Part shown: positions 23,242 to 36,972 of the stretch, piece after piece
Layout of the letters: every line of letters starts with the position of its first letter
Numbering within the stretch: position 1 is the stretch's first letter
Assembly: GCF_030253575.1 (NCBI RefSeq)
Contig: NC_080562.1
Span: forward strand, 28,046,352 to 28,110,351
Direction: 5' to 3'
Source of the DNA: Rhododendron vialii
Lineage: Eukaryota > Streptophyta > Magnoliopsida > Ericales > Ericaceae
DNA: 64,000 nt
Program-made: the position numbers and the translations under genes
The notes under the pieces: generated by a model
What the model saw: the letters and a program-made list of their open reading frames with translations, nothing else
What the model was told of the DNA's origin: nothing
The model's database searches: none

Positions 23242-26015
23242 TGTCATGACCCAAATTTGAAGGGTAAAATTCGTGACATGGCCAGTGATTTAAAAATCAC
23301 CACAGGCCTTGATATCAACAACCATAAAATTTTATTCAAAAAACTCCAAGGTCTATAATTTAAAATATATTAGGCTTAAATACTTAAATGGTCCTTACAA
23401 AATAGAGTCGGTTTCATTTTCGTCCTTATAAATTTTTTTGTGTCAATTTCATCCTTGAAGTTTGTGACTCAGTTCAATGTCACCCTTGCCGTCAACCAGT
23501 GGACGGAATTCGCCTACTTGGATAACGGAAGCCTTATTACCTAACTAGCCCACGTCTCTAATATTACCAATATTGTTTTCTACCAAAAAAAGACGCACAA
23601 GATCAATCTGCCATTCAATTACATTATGAACGTGCGACAAAAAAAAATCACAAACAATATAGGTTTAGAGAAAACGCTCTCTAGACTCTTTTCATTCAAT
23701 AATAATCAATCACTATCTTGCCCCGAAGGCAAGAAAAACCCTAACTCTAATTGATTGGCCTCAAAACGGACACCGAATCAATTAATAACGGAAATTACCA
23801 AAAATGAAAAAATTCAGAATAATAGCAAAACTAGAAAATAGAGAAAATTGTAAGACTTCTCTCAACATAACGACTTAATTCGGATTTTTCTTGCCCAAGT
23901 TATTATTAGCAAGTCAAATATTTCCTTAAACGGCAAATTTGAGCTTCCGAAGGCCTTAACAGCCTTAAACAGCTAAAAAACCATGGTACATGGCCAAAGA
24001 CCATGTGCATTGACCGTTGGGCCGTTTCAAATTGAACCCAAATGCGTACAAAGAGGGGACCACAAATGCGTACGAAACTGACATTTTTTAACAGAGAAAA
24101 AGGTAGGTGAAAGATATAAAAAACCACGCACACTTCAAAATTGTCCCCCACTAAAAAAATTAGTATATAAACTGATGATACAAATTAGTACTATAAACTA
24201 ATGATGTTCCTATAGTAAACAACATCTTTTGGGCGGAAAATCTTAAACCATTTGCATTAAAAACTTGGGTAACAAACTGGAAGGATGGCAAGGGTGAATT
24301 CCATCCACTAGTTGACGGCAAGGGTGATATTGAACTGAGTCACAAACTGAAATGACGAAATTGACACAAAAAAATTTATAAGGACGAAAATGAAACTGAC
24401 TCTATTTTGTAAGGACCATTTAAGTATTTAAGCCAATATATTACAACAGAGCTTATTAGCGTCCGAACTCAGTACAAACTTTAAACTTCAGAAAGTAAAA
24501 TACATCATTGTGGCCAACACACACGTGCCACTTATCATCACATCCTTTTATTATTTAGCCATAACTACTGGAATCTTTCACATATAATAACAACCTTCCT
24601 TAACCTTGAATACCTGAAAAGATTTTATGAAAACACAAAACCAATTCAGTAAGTTACGATATACTAAGGCTACATAATGAACATGGGATTAAGTAGGATA
24701 AAAACATTTCATTATAATCCATCAGCTTGCAAAATCGTAAGAGATAGAACAATCATATTCAAGTTGCAATCACCACAAGTGAGACAAGGATAGATATATC
24801 AATTATCATCATAATCATCATATTATCATATTGACCATCATTTTAACCATCATAGGCGGTAATCCGATAGCTCGGGGAGCGACCCCAGCAAAACAATGGC
24901 ATTGATATCAATCCAGTGGATACCCGGCCTTATCATTTCCACAATCCATAGGCGCTAATTCAAACATAGCTCGTCAGAGCTCTTCGCCTAGATGTTACAC
25001 CAATATCCTTTAAACTTTCTTTTAAGAAAATAAATCCCATGTCTTTTTATAAAAATCTTTTTCTTTTCACAATTATACTTATATAATTTTTTTTTAGTCA
25101 ACATAAGATTTAATAAAACAATCACAAAACAAGTTTTGGAAAAACAATATGTGGCCAGAGTATATTTGTAACTCACCTTTTTGCCTCCGTAATTTACCGT
25201 ATCGTATTAGGACCTAATCCTTATTCTCCTCCCTTGTTCTTCTTTTTTTTTTTTACTTTCTCCTTCCTTCTTTCTCTCTTTTCTTTCTTCCTTTTGTTGG
25301 TGCCGTGTGTGTGATGTGTGTGCTTGTGTTTGTTGTGCATGAAGGGGAGGGGGCCTATTTATACTTGTAACCACAAGACCTAGAATATTCTAACATATCT
25401 AGCCATATCTTATCATATCTAGCCATATCTTATATTATCTAACAAAATCTAGAGAAAATCTTATATAATCTAAGACAAATCCAAGTATATCTATTAAGAT
25501 TTAAGGATATCTAAAGTATCTCTACAATACCTAGGAATATCAAGATGAAATCTAGCATTATTTTTCATAAGATCCAACCATATCTTCTAGAATTATCTCC
25601 CATAGAATCCATTGGAATATAGAATTATCCTAGAGTATCTAATATAATCTAGCAAATCTTATCTAATCTTATCCAAAATCTTATCTAATCTTATCAAAAT
25701 CTTTCAATATCTAGTAATGTTTAAAAAAAATCCAACTATATCTATTGAGTATCTTATCCGATTCTTTCCGGATTATTTCTTACGCCTTGCGAGAGCACGT
25801 ACCGCATTGTTGTTAACAAGGTTGGGAAATACTTGTAGAATTTAATAAAAATTGCCACCTAAAAAAAAAATCCTAATCTTTAATAAACCCTGAATCATGA
25901 TCGATATACTCCTTGAATCCTAACGGTAAGCGGCCCATTGAAAGTTAGCTCCTTATTTGTTTTTTTTTAAATTCTTTTTAGCGTCTTATTTGTTTATAAA
26001 AGTTGGGGTGTTACA
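23242..26015 (-). repeat. 3' LTR of the gypsy element (carries a MULE-type MITE)
   Basis: Without the 1.06-kb insertion and its duplicated target the LTR is about 1.7 kb. It aligns with 32034-33509 plus 37655-37889. The stretch 25380-25750 is dominated by degenerate ATCTAG/ATCTTAT words. It begins TGTCATGACCC and ends GTGTTACA in window orientation. Confidence 0.9.
23373..24434. mobile_element. long-TIR MULE-type element in the 3' LTR, TSD AATATATTA
   Basis: It starts GGCTTAAATACTTAAATGG and ends with its complement. The inverted repeats extend about 135 bp and include TTCATTTTCGTCCTTATAA and CACCCTTGCCGTCAAC. AATATATTA is duplicated at 23364-23372 and 24435-24443; the 5' LTR has the uninterrupted sequence near 32156-32164. 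No transposase frame. Confidence 0.88.
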
Positions 26016-26028
26016 TCCTCCCCACCTT
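26016..26028 (-). other. polypurine tract of the gypsy element
   Basis: On the minus strand this reads AAGGTGGGGAGGA and sits directly next to the 3' LTR, where second-strand priming of LTR retrotransposons occurs. Confidence 0.8.
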
Positions 26029-26066
26029 AAAAAGTTTGGTCCTCCAAACTTGGCAAAACTTAGGAG

Positions 26067-29000
26067 TTAAATTATGGTAATACCTTCGTCAAATAATTCA
26101 GGATAACATTGTCGCATGTCATCCTCTTTTTCCCAAGTGGCTTCACCACCCAAGTGGTTTTCCCACCAAACTTTAACTAGAGGAGTGGCTTTACTTCGTA
26201 ACTGTTTGACTCGTCGATCCATAATACGAATGGGACGCTCTTCATAAGTTAGATTCTCTTGTAGCTCAATCGGAGGCTAAGTGAGTACATGCGAAGCATC
26301 TGCTACGTAAGGTTTGAGCATAGAAACTTGGAAAACATCATGAACATTAGTGAGTTCAAATGTCAATGCGAGACGATAAGCAACAGGCCCGACCCTTTCG
26401 ATAATTTCGAAGGGTCCCACATATCGAGGATTCAATTTACCCTTTTTCCCGAAACGTATAACTCCTTTCATTGGCGATATCTTCAGAAAAACCCAATCGC
26501 CTACTTGAAATTCTAATTCTCTCCTTCCAGTATCTGCATAACTCTTTTGACGATCTTGTGCAGTCTTCAGCTTCCCCTGGATTAACTTGATTTTCTCTGA
26601 GGTTTCAAAAATCAAATCTGGACCAGATAGTTGACCAACGCCAACTTCTGTCCAACATGTTGGTGATCTACATTGTCTGCCATACAAAGCTTCGAATGGC
26701 GACATTCTGATACTTGCATGATAACTGTTATTATAAGCAAACTCGGCAAGAGGCAGGTGCTCTTCCAAGCTCCCTTGTAGATCTAATGAACATGCACGTA
26801 ACATATCCTCTAAAGTTTGGATAGTGCGTTTCGATTGTCCATCGGTTTGTGGGCGGAAAGCAGTGCTAAAGTTCAATCGTGTTCCTAATGCCTTCTAAAA
26901 GCTTTGCCAAAAATGAGAAGTGAATCTTGTATCTCGATCTGACGTGATAGACACTGGTACTCCATGAAGTCGAACAATCTCACGAACATATAGAGCCGCC
27001 AATTGATCCATAGTATGCGTCGTTTTTACCGGCAAGAAATGTGCTGTTTTTGTCAATCGGTCAACGATTACCCAAATTGAGTTGTTTCCTTTAGAGGTAC
27101 GTGGCAACCCAACTATAAAATCCGTAGTAAGGTGTTCCCACTTCCATTCCACTATCGGTAGAGGTTGTAATAATCCTGCCGGTTTTCGTCATTCTGCCTT
27201 TATTTGTTGACATTGTAGGCATCGATTAACATAATCAATGACGCTCTTTTTTAATCCCATCCACCAATAAGTTTTTTTCAAATCTTGGTACATTTTCATC
27301 TGTCCGGGATGAACTGCAAGCTTGGACTTGTGACACTCATTCAAAATTCGTTGTTGAATGTCTGATACGTTGGGTACACAAATTCGATCCCGAAACTTCA
27401 TTAGGCCATCAACGATCTTAAAGTCCGGATGTGGTGCACCCTCGATCTCTTCGCGAATCTTCTGCAACTTAGGATCCTTTATTTGTTTTTGCCTAATCTC
27501 TTCTATGATTGCTGGTTGAGCCACAACAGTTGTGAGTACACTATTTGGCCTAGGGATCTTTACTTCTAACTCCATTTGATCCATCTCATCTAGTAGAAAC
27601 CGTTGCTCTGTGAGTAAACAACTCAAGTTACTTGTTGCCTTCCGACTGAGAGCGTCTGCTACGATATTTGCCTTCCCAGGGTGATATTGAATATTGATGT
27701 CGTAGTCCTTGATCAGCTCCAACCATCGTCGTTGCCTCATGTTTAGCTCCTTTTGCGTGAATATGTACTTCAAACTTTTGTGGTCGGTGTAGATGTCACA
27801 AGAGACTTCATACAAATAGTGTCGCCAAATTTTCAGTGCAAAGATCACAGCCGCTAACTCAAGATCGTGTACAGGATAATTCTTCTCATGTGACTTCAAT
27901 TGTCGTGAAGCATAAGCAATGACTTTGCCATGTTGCATTAGTACACATCCCAAACCCTGTCGTGACGCATCGCTATAAATGACAAAACCTTCCACTCCGT
28001 CGGGAAGTGTAAGGATCGGTGCTGTGGTAAGTCTTCGCTTCAACTCTTGAAAACTTTGCTCATGTTTTCCATTCCAGACAAATGGCTCGCCCTTTTGAGT
28101 CAACTCAGTCAACGGCATTGCAATCTTGGAGAAGTTCTGAACGAATTTTCGATAATAGCCTGCGAGACCTAAGAAACTCCTTACTTTTGTCACAGTAGTA
28201 GGTCTCGGCCAATTCACTATAGCCTCAACCTTCTGAGGGTCCATCGAGATACCTTCTCCACCGATAACATGTCCCAAAAACACCACCTTGTTCAGCCAGA
28301 ATTCACACTTCTTGAATTTAGCGTATAGCTTCTGCTCCTGTAATGTCTGCAAAACATTCCGCAAGTGCACCGTATGTTGAGCCTCATCTTTGGAGTATAC
28401 AAGGGTGTCGTCGATGAAGACAATCACGAACTCGTCCAAGTAATTCTTAAAGACGCGATTCATCAGGTCCATGAATGCTGCATGAGCATTTGTAACACCA
28501 AATGGCATTACAAGGAACTCATAATGACCGTAGCGAGTCCGAAATGCCATCTTCTCCACATCTTCAATCTTCACCTTCAGTTGATGATATCCTGATCGCA
28601 AGTCAATTTTGGAGAATATACGAGCTCTTTGTAACTGGTTGAAAAGATCATCGATTCTTGGTAACGGATACTTATTCTTGATTGTCAACTCATTTATCTC
28701 TCTATAGTCGATGCATAATCTCATCGTTCCATCCTTCTTTTTGACAAAGAGGACAGGGGCACCCCAAGGTGAGGTACTCGGCCTAATAAATCCTTTGTTA
28801 AGTAACTCTTGCAACTGAATCTTTAATTCCTTCAGCTCAACTGGGGTCATACGATATGGAGCCTTTGAAACTGGTTGGGTCCCTAGGGCTACCTCTATTG
28901 TGAATTCAATCTCTCAATCCACCGGTGTCCCAGGTAGATCCTCAGGAAAGACGTCTAGAAACTCTCGAACTACGGGAATATCAGGAGGTTTTAACTCCTC

Positions 29001-31678
29001 TACTGGAGTTGATAAAACACTGCAAAGGAATCCCTGACAACCCTTTTTAAGTAGTCGTCGGGCTCGAGTAATAGATACTAAGTACGGGGGTGAAGTTACT
29101 CCCATACCCTTGAAGCAAAATTCATAATCAGGTCTTTTGATGATAACGCTTTTGTTGGTACAATCGATGGTGACATAATAAGCAGATAGCCAGTCCATAC
29201 CGAGGATGACGTCAAAGTGACTCATCTCTAGGGGTATGAGATCCACGGAAAGATAAATACCACCAAAATGTAAGTCACAGTCCCTATGGACTGTCATGCA
29301 GATCGTACTACTACTCATGGGTTGCGAGACTAAGAGTTCGAACCCAAAGGGTTCAGGTTGAGTGAGGAGTTTCATGGAAAATTTCAATGATACAAAGGAA
29401 TGCGAGGACCCAGAGTCTATCAATACATAAGCAGGTAAAGAACATAGCAACACGTTACCTGCCACCACATTCTCATTGTTGCGCGGGTCCCCTGGTACCA
29501 AGGTAAACGCCCTACCCTGGACTTGAGCGTTCGGCTTTGCGGTCCTGCTTATTGGCACAACATTTGTTCCGCTTGGAAGATTAGGACACTCGTTTTTGTA
29601 GTGTCCTTGACGACCACAACCGTAACAAGCAATGGTTGAACGACAAATCCCGAAATGTTCTTTTCCGCATGTTTGACATCTTGGTACTTGTTCTCTCTGA
29701 TCTCCGCCTTGTCTACCGTTGTTCATTGGCCCCATGTTTGGTCTCTTATTTGCTCCTCCTCCGTTCTTGTTTCCAGTGCCAGAAATTTGCCTTTTGCGAT
29801 TCTCAATGAATCTCCTTGATTCTTCAATCTCTTGTTCCACCAACAAAGCTCGATCGACTACATCAGCGTATGTTGGCAACCTCATTGGTCAGACAACTTT
29901 CCTAATTTCGTACTTCAATCCATCTTCAAATTTTCGGGCCTTTTTATTTTCATCAGCAACTATGAGCGGTGCGTACTCGGCGAGATTAGTAAATTCGGCT
30001 TCATAAGCCGTTACCGTCGTAAACCCTCGTTGCCTTAATTGTTGAAATTTCATAGACTTGGCATCTTCGATTGATTGAGGAAGATACTAGCCCTTGAATA
30101 AAGCCAGGAATTGCCTCCAGTTGATTCCTTGATTTTGTGGTTCAATTATCTCCCACCAGCGTTCTGCTTCGCCTTGTAGTTGATAAACTGCCAATGCCAC
30201 CTTTTGTTGATCAGTGCAGCGCATCACCTTGAAAATCTTTTCAAGGGCCGAAATCCAGGATTTGACAATCTTGGCATCCATCCCTCCGGGGAAGGTCGGG
30301 GGCTTCAATTTGAGAAATTCTTTCACATTTGGTTCACCTTCCTGTCTTGGAATCACTGGTGGAGGTGGTGGAGGGATTTCTATTCCTGCTGGGGGTGGAG
30401 GAGGTGGGAGAGGCGTCTGTAGCATTTGCTGCTGCAAATTCTGAATGACACCAGCCAAGTTGGCCGTCATTCCCTCCAGCCTTATGAATCTGTCGTTGTT
30501 GTCCTCAGTTGGTAAGGTTGTGTTTACACCCGTTTTTGGCACCCAGTCCTGGGCAAGCGTTGGAGGGCTATTTAATTATCTTTTAATTAAATTGGGCCAA
30601 AGAATAGAAACGAATTGGGTTAAAATTATTGGGCCAAACCCGTGGTGACTAGGCCCAATTTATTTCAATTTGGTTCGAGCTCGAGATTGGACGATTTGGG
30701 CCGATTTATAAAAGAATTCGGCTGACCCAAATGTTGACATGGGCTAAATATGTTATTAGACCATTTAATTTAATTAAATGGCCCATTCCCCAAGTGGCCC
30801 ATGAAAAGTGGAAGGAAAGAAAAGAATTGTTGCCTGATGAAAGCCATTTGACCGAGTCAAATGGCTTGGGATTCTTTGTCACCCACAAGAGAAGGAGAAG
30901 AAATAGGCCTATTCTCCTCTGACGTCCATGGAAATAGGAAACGGAAGTGGCCCATGACTCATCAGTGCCCACAAAAACAGGAGGTGAGAGAAGCCCACTA
31001 ACTTCCATTAACTGCCCACGAATAAGAAAAGCATGTGGTAAATATGCTTTGCATATATTAACTACCCATGATCCCATGAAGTGGGAGTTATATGGACACT
31101 TGGCAACATCTAAGGACCAACTCGGGACACTTGTCATCATATGAAGCAAGGCTGGAGAATACACATGCAAAACCGTGGATGCTGTTATCTATAAATACAA
31201 GAATTCAAGAAGAAAAAAGGGTTCCCACACCAATCAAGCTCAACGCTTAAAACCAAAGCCTTCCCAGCGAAGCAACTATCTCTATTTTCTCACCCTCACT
31301 CAATTACTTCACCAAGTAATTCGGGTTTCTATCTCTCTTGTACCCCAACTTTATTATTACGAGACATAATAAAGTTATTCATATCTTTCTTCACCCCTTA
31401 CTTTATTATTACGATATAGTAAAGTAATTCTACGTTGTTACTTTCTTTCCTACACGGTTAGGAAATTATTAAGTCCTCGCACGAAGAGGCAAAACCACGG
31501 ACCTTCACTGCAATCCAGCCCTTAGGTTGCAGCACTATCGCCCTCTCAGATCTAGAAGTCAGAACAGGGACGCTCAGCCCTTTACGTAGACGCGACAAGT
31601 CTTGGCACGCCCGCTCAGTCCTTTAAGCCACCTCGCGTGCGAACAGGTTGTTGACCCCGAGTCGTCGCCGTTGGCCAT
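26067..31678 (-). pseudogene. gypsy Gag-Pol polyprotein, six in-frame stops
   Basis: ATG at 31678 starts a frame that is interrupted after 11 codons by the 30521-31645 solo LTR and resumes in register at 30515. Gag has a CCHC knuckle (29586-29627, CYGCGRQGHYKNEC). Protease has a DSG motif (IDSGSSHSFVS). RT has FIDD at 28407-28418, followed by RNase H ([11 protein letters not shown]). Integrase has an HHCC finger (ending CLQC) and a DDE core. The tail contains a chromodomain-like PLVKVWWENH, ending at the TAA at 26067. Stops: 30087 TAG, 29889 TGA, 28914 TGA, 27189 TGA, 26895 TAG, 26277 TAG. No frameshift separates the domains. The third catalytic integrase residue, normally Glu, is Lys (26829-26831). 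Confidence 0.9.
30521..31645 (+). mobile_element. solo LTR inserted in gag, TSD GGTTG
   Basis: It begins TGTTTACACCCGTTTTTGGC, ends TGCGAACA, and is flanked by GGTTG at 30516-30520 and 31646-31650. A TATA-like CTATAAATACA is at 31189-31199, and two related blocks around CTTTATTATTACGA occur at 31348-31420. There is no internal coding region or second LTR, so it is read as a solo LTR of 1125 bp; orientation follows the TATA-like box. Lineage unknown. Confidence 0.8.
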
Positions 31679-32010
31679 TTTGATAACTAAACAACAAAAC
31701 AAGCGTAACACTTTATCGAAAAAGCATATATTATACCAATTTTATTGTATCTCACACGTTAATTTTTATCAAATTCTTATGCAAATGTATACACATCCAT
31801 ATAGGGTCGTCCCTGAGACTAGCAGATTCGGAACCCTCCATAAATGTCCATAAGATTGATCGGGTCCATACTACAGAAGTTGTTAATGGTTACCAAAGTG
31901 TTCAAAATTTAAACTTAAGTATTACTATATGACAGCACGTATCGATATTGTCTATAGCGTGCCCAAGGTGTACGCAACCTATAACTCTGAGTTTTAGAAA
32001 AAATATTTTA

Positions 32011-32030
32011 TAACCTGGCTTTGATACAAA
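32011..32030 (-). other. primer-binding site, initiator-Met tRNA type
   Basis: Read on the minus strand, three bases after the 5' LTR end comes TTTGTATCAAAGCCAGGTTA, which matches the usual iMet site TGGTATCAGAGCC...GGTT with three mismatches in the first part. Confidence 0.75.
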
Positions 32031-34755
32031 CTCTGTCACGACCCAAATTTGAAGGGTAAAATCCGTGACATGGCCAGTGATTTAAAAATCACCACAGACC
32101 TTGATATCAACAACCATAAAATTTTATTCTAAAAACTCCAAGGTCTATAATTTAAAATATATTACAACAGAGCTTATTAGCATCCGAACTCAATACAAAC
32201 TTTGAACTTCAGTAAGTAAAATACATCATTGTGGCCAACACACGTGCCACTTATCATCACATCCTTTAATTATTTAGCCATAACTACTGGAATCTTTCAC
32301 ATATAATAACCACCTTCCTTAACCTTGAATACCTGAAAAGGTTTTATGAATTCAGTAAGTTACGATATACTAAGGCTACATAATGAACATGGGATTAAGT
32401 AGGATAAAAACATTGCATTATAATCCATCAGCTTGCAAAATCATAAGAGAGAGAACAATCATATTCAAGTTGCAATCACCACAAGTGAGACAAGGATAGA
32501 TATATCAATTATCATCATAATCATCATATTATCATATTGACCATCATTTTAACCATCATAGGCGGTAATCCGGTAGCTCGGGGAGCGACCCCAGCAAAAC
32601 AATGGCATTGATATCAATCCAGTGGATACCCGGCCGTATCATTTCCACAATCCATAGGCGCCAATTCAAACATAGCTCGTCAGAGCTCTTCGCCTAGATA
32701 TTACACCAATATCCTTTAAACTTTCTTTTAAGAAAATAAATCCCATGTCTTTTTATAAAAATCTTTTTCTTTTCACAATTATACTTATATAATTTATTTT
32801 TATTCAACATAAGATTTAATAAAACAATCACAAAACAAGTTTTGGAAAAACAATATGTGGCCAGAGTATATTTGTAACTCACCTTTTTGCCTCCGTAATT
32901 TACCGTATCGTATTAGGACCTAATCCTTTTTCTCCTCCCTTGTTCTTTTTGTTTTTTACTTTCTCCTTCTTTCTTTCTCTCTTTTCTTTCTTTCTTTTGT
33001 TGGTGCCGTGTGTGTGATGTGTGTGCTTGTGTTTGTTGTGCATGAAGGGGAGGGGGCCTATTTATACTTGTAACCACAAGACCTAGAATATTCTAACATA
33101 TCTAGCCATATCTTATCATATCTAGCCATATCTTATATTATCTAACAAAATCTAGAATTATCTAACAAAATCTAGAGAAAATCTTATATAATCTAAGACA
33201 AATCCAAGTATATCTATTAAGATTTAAGGATATCTAAAGTATCCCTACAATACCTAGGAATATCAAGATGAAATCTAGCATTATCTTTCATAAGATCCAA
33301 CCATATCTTCTAGAATTATCTCCCATAGAATCCATTGGAATCTAGAATTATCCTAGAGTATCTAATATAATCTAGCAAATCTTATCTAATCTTATCCAAA
33401 ATCTTATCTAATCTTATCCAAATCTTTCAATATCTAGTAATGTCTAAAAAAAATCCAACTATATCTATTGAGTATCTTATCCGATTCTTTCCAGATTATT
33501 TCTTACGCCTTGTGAGATGTCACACCCTTGATTTTCAACATAAATATACAAGATTTCTATAAATTCCTCGCCATAATCCGAACGATAACCAAAATAATGT
33601 AGAATTCCCAAAATATTACACCTTTGGCTCCGAGGCCCAAATTAATGCAAGTTCTGAATATTCAAGAGGTAGGGATTACAATATTCCATAGTCAAAAGAT
33701 TTACAATTAAAGTTACAAATACATCTTCAAAAGAGATTTACAAAGATGCCTAAATAACTCATCAATCCTTAGCTTTCAAAAAATAGTTCCACCTCCAAGC
33801 ATTTCAACCATGCACGCTATTGCCCTACGTTAGTACCTGAAAATGATAATAGGCTTGAGCTACACTAGCCCAGTAGGAAATTCTACGCTAACATTATATG
33901 CAAGAGAGATGCAAGGATGATCACAAGGCAAGAACGGAAAGAGACCCAACAATAGGCAATAACCAAGGTTCAACAATCCAACATACTCGATACGAAATCT
34001 GGTAAACACCTCAGCCTTCAATCATCTCAACTTCCCATGTGTCCAATATCACTTCGCGTTATGTGTCATGAGCCGAAGCTCCTGCTGGGCTAATTATGGG
34101 ACCCCGATATCCCCTGCCAAGCGCCCACCTCAAAGGTTGGGCCTTGAGTTTTCAATATGAGCATCAGCTCCTGCCGGGCTAATTATGGGACCCCGATTGT
34201 AGAGACTCGTATTTTTTTAGACCGTATTTTTCTTTTGCAATCGTATGACTTGTCGAGATAGACGGTATGGATTTACGGTGTGGCGTGTTCGTGAAAGGAT
34301 ATAATGGTAATTATGTAAGAGGTGCACGTGTGTGTGTGGCGCGAGAAGCGGGGGATTCCTCCCCCACCTTTATCTTTTTCCCAGGGAGAATAATTCTCCC
34401 ATTTCTCTCCCTCACTCTTCGGCTCATTGTCTCTCTCTCCTCTCCTCCGAAACTTTCTCTCCTCTCTTCTCTCTTCGATTTCATCCACCTAGGGTGAGAT
34501 TCCGAACAAGGCCCGAGTATTAAAGTTGTTCTACGGAGCGCGGGCTTTCCGAATATCCAAGAAAAATTACAATCGGGCCACGTGAGAACTCGGTTGACTT
34601 GGTCAAAGGGTTGAGTTTTGCTCAAAATCCATGAGGTAGGGATTTCTTACCCCTCTATGTGTTTATGAGGTGATTATGTGCTTGGATCGTGCCTTGATTC
34701 ATTGTTATTGTTGGGATTTTGTCTTTTGAAGTCTGAAAATTCGCTGAAAAACTCC

Positions 34756-34853
34756 GGGGTATTGATACCCCAAAACGGGGTATTGATACCCCAGCCTTTT
34801 CTGGACAGCAGCCGTCCAGGTATCAATACCTCATATTGGGGTATTGATACCCC
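34756..34853. repeat. cluster of four GGTATYRATACC palindromes
   Basis: GGGGTATTGATACCCC occurs at 34756-34771, 34777-34792 and 34838-34853, and AGGTATCAATACCT at 34818-34831. Between them CTGGAC (34801-34806) can pair with GTCCAG (34814-34819). Each unit is a perfect or near-perfect palindrome. Confidence 0.9.
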
Positions 34854-35591
34854 CCTGTTTTTCTGGACAGTTTTGACATGTCTTGCTCTTCTCATGCTCG
34901 TTTGAACCCCGATCACTTTTAGCACTCTTTAGAACACTTTTGAATCGCTTCTAAACTTGATTGTTCGTACCTCGAAAGATTTGTTGACCAATCGATCTCC
35001 TTGAGCTCTCGTCATAACCTAGAAAAGTGTAGAATTAAATGGTTAGGATATTCTTTCATTATTTTACACTTTTGGTTGATTGAAGTAGATGTTGTGGTAT
35101 GTCTTAATGATCGATATAGACTTGTTAAGCGTTATAACATGACGTGATGATTGGTGAGTAGAGAAACGTACAATGGAAGCATTATTGAGTATCTTTGGCC
35201 GTAAAGTATGTCATAGGGTTCATAGTTGGTCGATGGGATTTTGCCTAATGGTCCAGAAGAGAATAGGGTAACTCGTATCCTCGTACTTCGTTTAGATGGA
35301 TCATCCTAGGTTCATTTGGTATTCGTTCCATAGATTCTCGTTTAGAACCTAGCGGGCGGTGTGTCGGGAGTCGTTGTGGGATTGGTACGTGACGTAGGGC
35401 GTCGTGATAGACTTTGAGAGATAACGTGACCAAATGAGTTTAATGATGTACAAAAGGACATGTTTGTGAGTTTAAAATGCATTGAATGACGACGAATGAA
35501 AGAATGTGGCCTTGGGAAGTGTTGCCTTATTGTTTTCGGATTGTTAATGCTTATACGTTTGTGTGAGTTGTGAATTTGAATTGAGGGTCCT

Positions 35592-35703
35592 GCAACGCAA
35601 GGTGTGGTAATGCGGAGACTCTAGAGGGCCCGCAATGCAAGGTGTGGTAATGCGGAAACCCAGGTGGAAAGAATTCACTGTAACGCAAGGGGTGGTAATA
35701 CGG
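35592..35703 (+). repeat. three-copy 24-bp repeat in the inner LTR
   Basis: Units close to GCAACGCAAGGTGTGGTAAT followed by GCGG start at 35592, 35632 and 35680, with unrelated 16-24 bp spacers. The third has drifted (GGGGTGGTAATACGG). Confidence 0.8.
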
Positions 35704-36972
35704 TTGAATGTCTCGCATGATGAAGGAAGTTATAATTGGTTATAGAAGTTTGTGTTGTGTTTGTTGCTTGAGATGGTAACTGTCGAACAAAGGAATAAAT
35801 GATCGATTTTTATAAATGTGTTTTGAAAGGAAAGGAATTTAGTTTTGGAAAAAGGATTTCTATGAAAAATCCTCCGGTATTCCTAAGCGAATCAACGGTT
35901 CCGGTATTTGGGCACAAATCAACGGATTCTGGTATTCAAGCGAATCAACGGAGCTTGACCCGTGAAGGTCGAGAGTTTTCTCAAAGTTATTTTGGCAGCA
36001 AAAAGGAAACGTTTTCCTTCTATAGAAGAGGCTTGATGGTAAAAGGTAAGAAATGAGAAAAATAAAGGTGGCAGTCATTCGAGAAATCTTAAAATGATTT
36101 GAGAAAACGGTATTGGGTTGATTAGATTGATTTTGTGCTTAAAGCTGCTCCTAGTTGTTGTACGAATGGCAAGGGATATCCATAAGACGTATTGAATTCC
36201 TTAGTCGTTGTTTGTTGGTTTATTGTGCCTTTTGTATCTTCGATCGTCCATTGGAAATCATTCATTCTTGTGGCATGTTTTATCGCATTTACATATAGCT
36301 TGCGTATAGATTTCTCTACTGGGCACGTGTATGCTCAAACCCTATCATTTTCAGGTACAAAAATAAGGAAGTTGGCATGGCGTGCATATCGTGCTTATTG
36401 ATCATGTCTTTCAAAGGTATAAAAGAGGCAATTATTTGCATTTGATTCGAAAGGAGTATTTTTGGAAAGACATTTGTTAGAACTGTAATATTATTTTCTT
36501 CGGACATTGGTATTTCGATAACTTGGGGCCTCGAGCCAGGGATGTACTCATTGAATTTTATTTGAGAACAGTGAACAGAAAGGTCTTTTGGGGTATTATT
36601 TGTATTACAGTGAGGACTTTATTTATTAAAAGTGTTTATTATTTATGTCGAAAATCGAGGGCGTGACACCGATATCCCCTACCAGGCACCCACCCGTCGA
36701 TGGGCCCCAAATGTTCTCGTTGTGTCGAGAAGTGTCCAAGAATTTCGTACTCACATAACGTGTCATTTCAATTCAATCAAAGTCCATATGGAAATGAACG
36801 TCAAATTATACTAAACAAGGGGGCAAGGGATGCAATGGACACACAATGAACTCAACTGATATGATTAACAATGTTATGGAGTGATTTGGTGGTGTTTAGA
36901 ACAAGTTAGAAGTGATTGGGAGTCAAACAATGGAGTTTGAAACAAGAAACAAAATTTGGCCTAAGGCTATGT

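Larger units (their letters stand above)
34198..36668 (+). mobile_element. solo LTR (inner), same family, TSD CCGAT
   Basis: It begins TGTAGAGACTCGTATTTTTT and ends ATCGAGGGCGTGACA; CCGAT flanks at 34193-34197 and 36669-36673. Both ends match the outer LTR read on the other strand. No reverse transcriptase or gag frame is seen in 2.47 kb, and there is no internal LTR pair, so a long solo LTR is the simplest reading. It contains four palindromes (34756-34853) and a three-unit tandem repeat (35592-35703). Confidence 0.78.

Noticed and set aside
22906..23247. 113-codon minus-strand frame
   Set aside because: Lies inside the interrupted MITE, repeats a few low-complexity words and ends in LTR sequence.
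30180..30444. plus-strand Gly-rich frames
   Set aside because: Antisense shadow of the proline-rich gag segment on the minus strand.
34267..34625. overlapping short frames on both strands in the inner LTR
   Set aside because: CT-rich LTR sequence; no gag, pol or host motif.
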